Positions 1 to 7,300 of a stretch of 20,430 bases of DNA are shown here, piece by piece. This DNA comes from a virus: IMG/VR virus record IMGVR_UViG_3300047564_002537, positions 1 to 20,430 of that record; one strand, given 5' to 3'. A model generated the notes under the pieces. The model was not told the DNA's origin and searched no databases. It saw only the letters and a program-made list of their open reading frames with translations. A program made the translations under genes and the position numbers. Each line of letters begins with the position of its first letter. Position 1 is the first letter of the stretch.

Positions 1-57
1 GAGGCGAAGTTCGCACCTTCTTCCTTTCGACATGAAACTTTCACTTATGAGGACTAA
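1..57 (+). CDS. C-terminal end of an upstream gene (partial)
   Basis: Frame 1 is open from the window edge to a TAA at 55-57 and encodes 18 residues ending in HETFTYED. The stop overlaps the ATG of the next gene by one base (TAATG), typical of translationally coupled phage genes, and the Shine-Dalgarno-like GAGGA of that gene lies within its last codons. Too little remains to identify the product. Confidence rests on the stop/start overlap and the matching strand. Confidence 0.6.
   Translation, partial: EAKFAPSSFRHETFTYED
49..53 (+). promoter_or_regulatory. Shine-Dalgarno of the basic 49-residue gene
   Basis: GAGGA lies four bases upstream of the ATG at 57 and inside the end of the preceding reading frame. 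It decides the start of a gene that is otherwise easy to miss. Confidence 0.6.
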
Positions 58-206
58 TGGCTGTTAAATCGAAAATCGGCACCGCTAGCATTCAATTCCA
101 ACCTGGTAAGCCTAAAATGACTTGTCAAGGTAACTCAAAAAACACCCGTTACTCGGCTACATCCCGGAATCGCGCTCGCAAGAAGTACAGAGGTCAAGGA
201 AAATAA
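57..206 (+). CDS. small, very basic protein of 49 residues, function unknown
   Basis: The ATG overlaps the previous stop (TAATG) and sits four bases behind a GAGGA Shine-Dalgarno sequence at 49-53, which fixes the start. The product has 13 lysines and arginines among 49 residues and no aspartate or glutamate, so its charge is strongly positive. It starts MAVKSKIG, has a QPGKPK turn near residues 15-20, and ends in a cluster of basic residues (RNRARKKYRGQGK). There is no signal peptide or membrane segment. The next gene follows after four bases, so the three open frames at the left edge look like one operon. The composition would suit nucleic-acid binding, or a packing peptide in the particle, but that is inference; I do not recognise a named family. 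Confidence 0.8.
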   Translation: MAVKSKIGTASIQFQPGKPKMTCQGNSKNTRYSATSRNRARKKYRGQGK

Positions 207-210
207 TAAA

Positions 211-636
211 ATGATCGAAGAGGTTCTGCAATGGATTAAGCATATTTCACTCAAGAGACCTGAATTAAATGGTTTCGCTGTTTGTCCCTTTGCAGAATCT
301 GCTTCTTACGAGATAATTGAACATTCTATTTGCGGCATCTCCCCTATTGAGGGTGTGGATGTCGCAATTTTTATTGTCGAACCATACTTAACGTCTGAAG
401 TTCTAAGAGATTATCGCATTCAATACAATTCCATGTTTCCAGATTATGAATTTCTAGAGGATGGAATGGATGAACCAACCTTCTTAGAAGGAATTCAGAC
501 AAATTTTGGTAAGGCCAATCTAATGTTGATTCAAAAAAAGGATCATCTAGAAAAAATGCGTAAACTTTTGAGTGAGACTGACTATTATTCTATGTGGGAT
601 CCAGAAATTTTGAGTAAAATTCAGCAGTCTAAATAA
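211..636 (+). CDS. conserved-looking acidic protein of 141 residues, unknown function
   Basis: The ATG at 211 follows a CAAGGA ribosome-binding element (195-200), ten bases upstream, that lies in the end of the previous gene. The product is soluble, with no signal peptide or membrane helix. It begins with a probable helix containing W8, then a motif GFAVCPFA around residues 21-28, a second cysteine at 41 (SICG), a hydrophobic strand VDVAIFIVEPYL and a charged, probably helical C-terminus. The CPFA motif after an LN pair faintly recalls DUF1415 proteins (NLCPFA), but the rest of that family is not visible, so I do not assign it. It lies directly before speD in the same direction, separated by a short AT-rich gap, so a link to host metabolism is possible but unproven. 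Confidence 0.8.
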   Translation: MIEEVLQWIKHISLKRPELNGFAVCPFAESASYEIIEHSICGISPIEGVDVAIFIVEPYLTSEVLRDYRIQYNSMFPDYEFLEDGMDEPTFLEGIQTNFGKANLMLIQKKDHLEKMRKLLSETDYYSMWDPEILSKIQQSK

Positions 637-672
637 ATTTTTTGCTCGACAACTGAATTGGAACGCTTTTCT

Positions 673-999
673 ATGGGGAAGCACCTCCTTCTTGAGGTGT
701 ATGATGTAGATTATGATCTTATTAATAACGTAAGTGACCTTCAAGAAGTCATGATTACGGGAATTGATCGAGCAAAAATGACAATTTTGAATGTATTCTC
801 TTATTGTTTCATTCCCCAAGGGTGTACAGTCGTCATTGCTCTTTCAGAAAGTCACGTTTCTTGCCACACATGGCCTGAAAATGGGTGTTTAGCAGTTGAT
901 GTTTACACTTGTGGTGATGGAAATCCCAAGTTGATCGCTCTAGAAATCCTAAAATACTTAAATTCTGACAATTACTCACTTAGAGAGATTGATCGTTAA
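673..999 (+). CDS. speD: S-adenosylmethionine decarboxylase proenzyme (SpeD)
   Basis: SpeD removes the carboxyl group of S-adenosylmethionine to give the aminopropyl donor for spermidine synthesis. The enzyme is made as a proenzyme that cuts itself before a serine, which becomes the pyruvoyl cofactor. From the ATG at 673 the product is 108 residues, close to the short bacterial class (about 120-130). The motif SESHVSCHTWPE covers residues 58-69, with cleavage expected between E59 and S60. H65 and C80 (VYTCG) keep the same spacing from the serine as the catalytic His and Cys of the Thermotoga enzyme (S63, H68, C83, from memory). An in-frame TTG at 658 would add five residues, but MGKHLLLE is the family-like beginning. 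No speE is visible here, so the product would feed a host aminopropyltransferase. speD is a common auxiliary metabolic gene of cyanomyoviruses. Confidence 0.93.
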   Translation: MGKHLLLEVYDVDYDLINNVSDLQEVMITGIDRAKMTILNVFSYCFIPQGCTVVIALSESHVSCHTWPENGCLAVDVYTCGDGNPKLIALEILKYLNSDNYSLREIDR

Positions 1000-1020
1000 A
1001 TAGTAATGTGGAGATAGCAA

Positions 1021-1062
1021 CCTCCTTTTAAAAGTTCTGTGACAGAAAAAGAACTTTGGAGG
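1021..1062 (+). promoter_or_regulatory. possible hairpin hiding the ribosome binding site of the 51-residue gene
   Basis: CCTCC at 1021-1025 is complementary to GGAGG at 1058-1062, and AAAGTTC at 1031-1037 pairs perfectly with GAACTTT at 1051-1057. The stem would therefore have 7 + 5 pairs with a five-base bulge (1026-1030) and a 13-base loop. GGAGG is the Shine-Dalgarno sequence of the ATG at 1068, so folding would block translation. A competing GGAG at 1010-1013 can pair with CTCC at 1022-1025 and free the site. The pairing is seen directly; regulation is inferred. Confidence 0.45.
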
Positions 1063-1067
1063 CTAAA

Positions 1068-1223
1068 ATGGAACACGATTCGAAGCAATTCCTTCAAGAA
1101 ATCGCTGGAGAGGGCAAACATGACCTCAAAAAGCAGACTTTACTTCATGAAGAGATCAGGAATGATGAGGATTATGATGATTGGGAGTATGGAACAGAGC
1201 CCAGTTACGGAAAATCGTCATAA
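1068..1223 (+). CDS. small acidic protein of 51 residues, function unknown
   Basis: This short gene has the best ribosome binding site in the window: GGAGG at 1058-1062, five bases before the ATG. The product starts MEHDSKQF and has a likely amphipathic helix through residues 5-31, then an acidic, aromatic tail (NDEDYDDWEYGTEPSYGKSS). It has about 14 acidic against 6 basic residues, no cysteine and no membrane segment. Its TAA stop lies inside a late-promoter-like CATAAATA, so the end of this gene and the start of the gp25 transcript are interlocked. A longer frame at 1039-1227 in another phase overlaps it but lacks a ribosome binding site. I do not recognise a family; a small scaffold or inhibitor-like protein would fit its size and charge, but that is a guess. 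Confidence 0.75.
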   Translation: MEHDSKQFLQEIAGEGKHDLKKQTLLHEEIRNDEDYDDWEYGTEPSYGKSS

Positions 1224-1226
1224 ATA
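1219..1226 (+). promoter_or_regulatory. T4-type late promoter before gp25
   Basis: CATAAATA matches the cyanophage late-promoter pattern NATAAATA and seven of eight bases of T4 TATAAATA. It overlaps the stop of the 51-residue gene. Transcription would start near the purines at 1231-1233, about 15 bases before the gp25 ATG. Confidence 0.6.
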
Positions 1227-1247
1227 AGTCAGATTCTTGTCTTTTTC

Positions 1248-1649
1248 ATGGCTATAACAAGGATAAGTAAGTCATTCAAAGATATTAGCTTGTCCTTCAA
1301 GCCTCATCCGGTGACCAAAGACCTTCAAATTCTTAAGAATGAGAACGCGATTCGTCGTGCTGTGAGAAATTTGGTGGAAACTATCCCATCAGAGAGGTTC
1401 TTTCAGTCAGATTTGGGTACAAACATCAGAGGACTGCTGTTTGACTTCGTAGATTACGGTACTGCATCCGCAATTGAGACCCAAATTTACGAAGTAATCT
1501 ATGCATATGAACCTAGAGTGGATAATGTTGCTGTACTTGTAACTCCAAGACCAGATCAAAACGAATTTGAGGTGTCTGTTCAGTTCGATATTGTTGGTCA
1601 GTCTGTTACTGCACAAGAATTTACCTTCATTTTAGAAGCGACGCGATAA
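1248..1649 (+). CDS. 25: baseplate wedge subunit gp25
   Basis: gp25 belongs to the gpW/gp25 family, which includes TssE of type VI secretion. It sits in the inner baseplate, holding the wedge to the first sheath disc and helping to start sheath assembly. The product is 133 residues, essentially the length of T4 gp25 (132). The hallmark EPR triad is at residues 88-90, after the helix ETQIYEVIYAY. The N-terminal half has the usual AIRRAVRNLV helix (about 34-43), followed by PSERFFQSDLG, and the C-terminal half forms strands (VAVLVTPR, EFEVSVQFDIV). Three bases separate it from gp6, so the two are probably coupled. No clear Shine-Dalgarno precedes the ATG, only a pyrimidine tract, and the promoter at 1219-1226 would give a very short leader. 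Confidence 0.95.
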   Translation: MAITRISKSFKDISLSFKPHPVTKDLQILKNENAIRRAVRNLVETIPSERFFQSDLGTNIRGLLFDFVDYGTASAIETQIYEVIYAYEPRVDNVAVLVTPRPDQNEFEVSVQFDIVGQSVTAQEFTFILEATR

Positions 1650-1652
1650 AAA

Positions 1653-3560
1653 ATGCCACTCACTAAGTTTGCTAACCTAGATTTTGACCAAATTAAGGTA
1701 TCCATCAAGGATTATCTCCGTGCAAATTCAAATTTCACGGATTTTGACTTTGAAGGATCCAATTTTTCGGTCTTAATTGACACTCTGGCATATAATACCT
1801 ATATTTCAGCGTTCAATGCCAACATGGTTGCCAACGAATCCTTCTTGGATTCGGCAACTCTGCGTGAAAACGTCGTTTCTTTAGCTAGAAATATTGGATA
1901 TCTGCCCAGATCTCGTCGGGCAGCAAAAACAACGGTCAGTTTTACGATTCCTTTTACTGGAGATAGTGGAACTTGCACTCTGAAGGCAGGTTTACTGTGT
2001 GTTGGATCGTATGATAACACATCATACATGTTTTCTATCCCAGCAGATATTACAACAACATCTCCTTTAACAAATCCAGCTGGTGAAGACAATGGCCCTA
2101 GATTAGCAACGTTTACTGACGTTGAAGTTTACCAGGGAACGTTCTTAACCAAGTCATATAGAGTCAATGGATCTATTGATCAGAGATTCATTCTCAATAA
2201 TCCACATATTGATACCTCAACTTTAAAAGTTAGAGTAAAAGGCCCCTCCGAAACTGGTTCTGGAAGAGAATATACAGTTGTTGACAACATTCTCAACGTA
2301 AATGCCAACTCTGAAATCTATCTTCTGCAAGAAGTGCAGGATGAGAAGTATGAAATTCTCTTTGGCGATGGAATTTTTGGTAAAAAGTTAGAAAATGATA
2401 CAATTGTCACATGTTCTTACATTGTAACTGATGGCCCTGATGGAAATGGGCCTTCTCAGTTTGATTTGTCTGCTGATTTAAGGTCTGCGCTCGATGCTTC
2501 CATCATTCCCACATCTACAGTTACCGTAGTTGCCGCTAGAAGCGCCCAGGGAGGCGCTGAAGTAGAAGATCTGGAGTCTATCAAGTATTTTGCTCCTAGA
2601 CTCTACTCAAGTCAATACAGAGCGGTTACAACGAGAGATTATGAAGCAATTATTTCTTCAATTTATCCAGATACTGAATCTGTTTCTGTAGTTGGTGGAG
2701 AAGAATTGGATCCACCCGAATATGGGAATGTAATCATCAGTATCAAACCCAAAAATGGATCATTTGTTTCTGAATTTAACAAACAATTGATTCTTTCCAA
2801 ACTCAAGCAGTATTCTTTGGCTGGAATTAATCAGAAAATCATTGACCTTAAGATTCTTTATGTTGAGATTGATTCCTATGTTTACTACAACGCAAGTAAA
2901 GTAACATCTGCATCTGATCTTCAGACTACAACACTGAATAGCATCACTCAATATTCAAAATCTATTGATCTAAACAAGTTTGGTGGTAGATTTAAGTATA
3001 GTAAGGTATTATCTGTAATTGATGGTGCTAGTGATGCAATTACATCTAACATTACTAGAGTGATCATCAGAAGAGACATGAGATCTCAACTGAATCGCAC
3101 AGCGCAATATGAATTGTGCTTTGGTAATGCCTTTAGAGCAGTGGCCAGTGGTAGAAATATCAAGAGCACTGGATTTAAGATCCTTGGAGTTTCTGACACT
3201 GTATATTTCACTGATATTCCAAACCCAGATTTAAAAACTGGTGTAATTTCAGTAGTGAGACAAGTAAATGACGAAGTTCTTGTCATCAAAAAAGATGCAG
3301 GAACAGTAGACTATGAAACTGGGGAGATTTTGATCAATTCAATTACAATTACGGACACTACACAACCCGATGGTGTAATTGAAATTCAAGCCGTTCCTCT
3401 TTCCAATGATATCATTGGACTGAAGGATATTTACTTGAGTTTTGACGTTGGAAATAGCACAATAAATATGGTGAAGGACACCATTTCCTCTGGAGATCAA
3501 ATTTCTGGAGTTGGATTCCAAGTAACACCAAATTACGTTGACGGGACATTAACGAGGTAA
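1653..3560 (+). CDS. 6: baseplate wedge subunit gp6
   Basis: gp6 forms the continuous inner ring that joins the six baseplate wedges and rearranges when the tail contracts. The family also includes gpJ of P2-like phages and TssF of type VI secretion. The 635-residue product is close to T4 gp6 (660). The N-terminal region (NFTDFDFEGSNFSVLIDTLA, residues about 27-46) followed by helices ending in NIGYLPRSRRAA is characteristic. Residues about 309-369, around YRAVTTRDYEAI and the strand before KPKNG, form the conserved gpJ-like core. The ATG lies three bases behind gp25 without a strong ribosome binding site, which suggests coupling. The last 100 bases contain a late-promoter-like AATAAATA. The stop is one base from the next ATG. 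Confidence 0.94.
   Translation: MPLTKFANLDFDQIKVSIKDYLRANSNFTDFDFEGSNFSVLIDTLAYNTYISAFNANMVANESFLDSATLRENVVSLARNIGYLPRSRRAAKTTVSFTIPFTGDSGTCTLKAGLLCVGSYDNTSYMFSIPADITTTSPLTNPAGEDNGPRLATFTDVEVYQGTFLTKSYRVNGSIDQRFILNNPHIDTSTLKVRVKGPSETGSGREYTVVDNILNVNANSEIYLLQEVQDEKYEILFGDGIFGKKLENDTIVTCSYIVTDGPDGNGPSQFDLSADLRSALDASIIPTSTVTVVAARSAQGGAEVEDLESIKYFAPRLYSSQYRAVTTRDYEAIISSIYPDTESVSVVGGEELDPPEYGNVIISIKPKNGSFVSEFNKQLILSKLKQYSLAGINQKIIDLKILYVEIDSYVYYNASKVTSASDLQTTTLNSITQYSKSIDLNKFGGRFKYSKVLSVIDGASDAITSNITRVIIRRDMRSQLNRTAQYELCFGNAFRAVASGRNIKSTGFKILGVSDTVYFTDIPNPDLKTGVISVVRQVNDEVLVIKKDAGTVDYETGEILINSITITDTTQPDGVIEIQAVPLSNDIIGLKDIYLSFDVGNSTINMVKDTISSGDQISGVGFQVTPNYVDGTLTR
3461..3468 (+). promoter_or_regulatory. 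possible late promoter for the giant gene, inside gp6
   Basis: AATAAATA matches NATAAATA and lies 94-101 bases upstream of the giant gene's ATG, within the gp6 reading frame. The position is plausible for a separate late transcript of the giant, but a chance match in AT-rich coding DNA cannot be excluded. Confidence 0.35.
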
Positions 3561-3561
3561 G

Positions 3562-4371
3562 ATGATTGAGACCGCAATTGATCAACGGGTCAAGATCAGC
3601 CAGCTGATCGAGGGACAACTCCCAGAGTACGTCGTTTCAGAGTCTCCATTATTTGTTGATTTTCTAAAACAGTACTATACTTCGCAACAATATCAGAGCG
3701 GGCCTGTTGATCTGCTTGAAAATATTGATCAGTACATCAAATTAGATAATCTGACTCCAGAAGTTCTCGAAGGTAGAGTTGGTGTAACTCAAAGTGTATC
3801 TACTACAGATACCACAATCTATGTTAACTCTACTAAGGGATTTCCCAATGAGTATGGACTTGTTGGGATTGGTACTGAAATTATTAGTTACACTGGTGTA
3901 ACAACTAATAGTTTCACTGGATGCATTCGTGGTTTCAGTGGCATCACATCGTATAGATCGGGAACAGACTCCGAGTCTTTAACGTTTTCGACTAGTTCGG
4001 CCATTCCTCATGAGTCTGGTGTTACTGCACATAACCTCAGCACGTTATTCCTCAAAGAGTTCTTCAGAAAACTCAAGATTTCTTTTGCTCCTGGTTTGGA
4101 AGATCAGGATTTTACGAAATCTCTTAATGTAAATAATTTTATCAAATCTCTTAGAGGATTTTATGAAGCAAAAGGAACGACAGATTCCTTTAGAATTCTC
4201 TTCAGAGCACTTTATGATGTTAATGCCAAAGTTGTAGATCTTGAGCAATTCCTCAACAAGCCTTCTGCGGCAAACTATAAAAATAGACTTACATTGATTG
4301 CTGACTCAATCTCTGGAGACCCAGAGAAGTTGGTCGGACAAACTTTATTCCAAGACGCTAATTCTTTAACT
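3562..4371 (+). other. gp7-like wedge core domain of the giant protein
   Basis: Residues 1-270 hold the only clearly helical part: an opening helix (VKISQLIEGQLPEYV), SPLFVDFLKQYY near residues 28-39, then LFLKEFFRKL and a segment from about residue 193 with the pattern FY..KG...S...LF..LY, followed by LVGQT at 257-261. The same order and pattern occurs in the C-terminal quarter of T4 gp7, from memory. In the giant this core is at the N-terminus, with a GFP-type beta module inserted at residues 74-134. Confidence 0.65.
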
Positions 4372-7300
4372 GGTGTTGGTGCCGCGAGTGCTCCAATCTC
4401 CGAAGTTGAAGCATTTACCATTCAAAATAAGAGATACTATAAGATTTCTCTTTTCTATGGTTATGACAATCCCCCATCTGGATTCTTTGGGTCATATAAA
4501 CAGCCTGGTAAGTCCAAAGTAATCGGAACTTATGGAACCAGTGCAGATACTATCACGGTTGACTCTACGATTGGGTTCCCTGCCTCTGGAACAGCGATTG
4601 TAGGCGTAAATACTATAACCTATACTGATAAGACTGTAAATCAGTTCCTAGGCGTTTCTGGCATCACTCAGAGCATTAATGAATCTGAAGACATCAGAGA
4701 GGATCTGGTAGTTTATGGATTCGAAAATGGTGTTTCAGACAATAAAGTTGAACTTAGATTGACTGGTGTTCTGAATGAATTCAATATCCCCCCAACGTAT
4801 CAAAATGCTGATGTTGGAGAGGAAATCAACGTCAAGTATGTTGGTAAGAAAATTCTCAATCCAGAAGTCAAGTCTTACGAACAGACCTTCTTTAACTCTT
4901 GGGAATATAACCCAACAAACAGAGTTCAAATTGAAAGTTTTACTGGTTCTGCATTTACTCTGGCACTGGATCTTGACAGAGTGCAGATCAGAACAGGAGA
5001 TACCGTTCAGATCCTTGCTCGTGGAAGCAACACAGTTTTAGGAACGGCTCAAATTACAATTGATAATGCCGTAACAGCAACTAATGACTGCACTCTTTCT
5101 GGTAGCATTGTTTCCTCTTTAAATCCATCTACAAAATATGATATTCGTCGTGTTGTAAAGAAAGCGACATCATCTGACAATATTATCAAGAATGGAGAAG
5201 AAGTAGTCATCTCCGACATTCAAAATACTTACATCTCTAATGATGATACTTTTGGATTTGTCGCAAGTAACTCTCTTCCCTCATATGAGATTACTACCCC
5301 AATTATTTCCAAAACTCTTTCAGAAGCTTCTGCCTCCTCTGGTGGTGTTCAGGAAGTAGATTCCGATAATCGTTATTCTGTTCTGGCTTTTGATACCGAT
5401 GTTCCATTTATTACCGGAGACGAAGTAATCTATACTGTTGGAACAGCATCAACCACTCTTGGAATGGTTGAAGGATTTGATGGTATTCAAGAAGGCCGTT
5501 ACTTTGTTGAGGTGCAACCAGATCCCAAGAAAATTAAACTTTGTGTTGCAAGATCATTTATTGATGCAGAAGACTACGTTAAGTTTGCAGCATTGCCAAG
5601 TGGTTCTGGTACACATGTTTTCACATTAGCATCTCAGGCAAATAAGCAGATTGAACCCCAGGCTCTTCTTAAAAAATTCCCACTTTCGCAAAACCTTCAG
5701 TCTGGTGACAAGACTTTAACATCTCCAGGCCCAGTTGGTATGTTGCGTAATGGTGTTGAGATTCTCAACCCAAGATCTGAGGAGTTTATTTACTACGGCC
5801 CAGTTCAATCAGTTTCTGTTCTTAACGGCGGAAATGATTATGACGTAACAAATCCTCCAACAGTATTAATTGGCAATCCATCAGTTTCTACAGGAACTAC
5901 GGCTCTTGTTGAACCAGTAGTTGTAGGGAATATCAAGAGTGTGTCTGTAGACCCACAAACTTTTGATATCACAGAAGTATTTTCCGTATCCGTAAGTGGA
6001 TCTAATGGAAAGAATTCTCAGTTAGAACCAATCATTGAGAACCGATATAGAGAGGTAGCATTCAATGCTGCTGATAGTTTTTATGGAGGTGGAATTGGAA
6101 CTTCAACTGAGACAATTACTTTCCTAGACGAGCATAATTTCCTAACTGGCCAGCAGGTTGTTTATGATAGAAATGGTAATCCTGCATTAGGTATCGGAAC
6201 TTTCTTGGGTGGTAATGAAGACACTGGACTGACATTGAACAGTGGTGGTTCCTACTTCATCCAGAAGATTAATAATAAGTCGGTTTATCTGTATCAGAGC
6301 ATCAACGATCTCAATGCAGGTATTAATACTATTGGATTTACAACTGTAGGAACGAGTGGTATTCATAAATTTAGATCTTTCGATCTGAAGAAGACACTCT
6401 CTGGAATTAGAGTTATCAATCCTGGATCTGGTTTTGCTAGTAGAAGACTTAGAGTAAATCCAACTGGAGTATCGACAACAAAGAACACCATTACTTTCAC
6501 AAATCATGGATTTAAAGATGGTGAACTAGTTGCATATGCAGCCACTGGTGGATCTTCTATTTCTGGTCTGAATACAAGCAATCAGTATTATATCCTCAAT
6601 TCAGAAACTAATAATTTCCAACTTTCTGATGCTGGAGTTGGTGGAACAATCAAGACAAATTATGATAGACAAATCCCAGTAAACTTTACATCTACTGGTG
6701 TCGGATATCAAGAATTTAATTATCCTTCAGTAACGGTTTCTATTAACGTTGCATATGCAAATACAGTTGGTGTAATTACTGCTACTCCATCCATTCGCGG
6801 AAGCATTGAACAACTGTTCTTATATGAAAGTGGATCTGATTATGGTTCTGAGATTGTCGATTTTCATAAGAGACCTTTAGTAAGCGTTGTAAATGGAACT
6901 GAGGCTCAGTTAAATGCCATCGTTTCTAATGGAAAAATTATTTCAGTTCAAATTCTTTCTGGCGGTAAGAATTACAAATCTGCTCCTGACCTGACAGTTA
7001 TTAGTACATCTGGAACTGGAGCAAAACTTAGAGCGATTGTTAATGGTGGAACGATCACTAATGTTATTATTCAAAGTGGTGGAATTGGTTATGATGCAGG
7101 AACCACAAATATTAAAGTATCTACAGTTGGAAGCGGTCTTGTTGCGAATACTTCTGTAAGAAAATTAACTATTAACAAGACTAAGAGATTTGAAGAATAT
7201 GGTGGACAGTTCTTATTCAGCAATGAAGTAAACAAGGGATTAGAATACTCCATCCTTGGATATAATGACACCTTAAGGTCTGCATTTTTTGATACAGACG

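Noticed and set aside
631-638. CTAAATAA as a late promoter for speD
   Set aside because: It differs from NATAAATA in the conserved A, and speD would more likely be read from upstream; left unassigned.
637-645. T-rich run after the 141-residue gene as a terminator
   Set aside because: No stable stem precedes it.
658-672. TTG as start of speD
   Set aside because: It is in frame and would add five residues, but ATG 673 yields the family-like MGKHLLLE beginning and has GGAA upstream.
1010-1029. GGAG...CTCC followed by TTTT as a Rho-independent terminator after speD
   Set aside because: Only four base pairs and a short T run; too weak. The pairing is more interesting as a competitor of the ribosome-binding-site hairpin.
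1039-1227. Frame from GTG with 62 codons on the + strand
   Set aside because: It overlaps the 51-residue gene in another phase, has no ribosome binding site, and has a composition typical of an out-of-phase translation. The frame from 1068 has GGAGG at the right distance.
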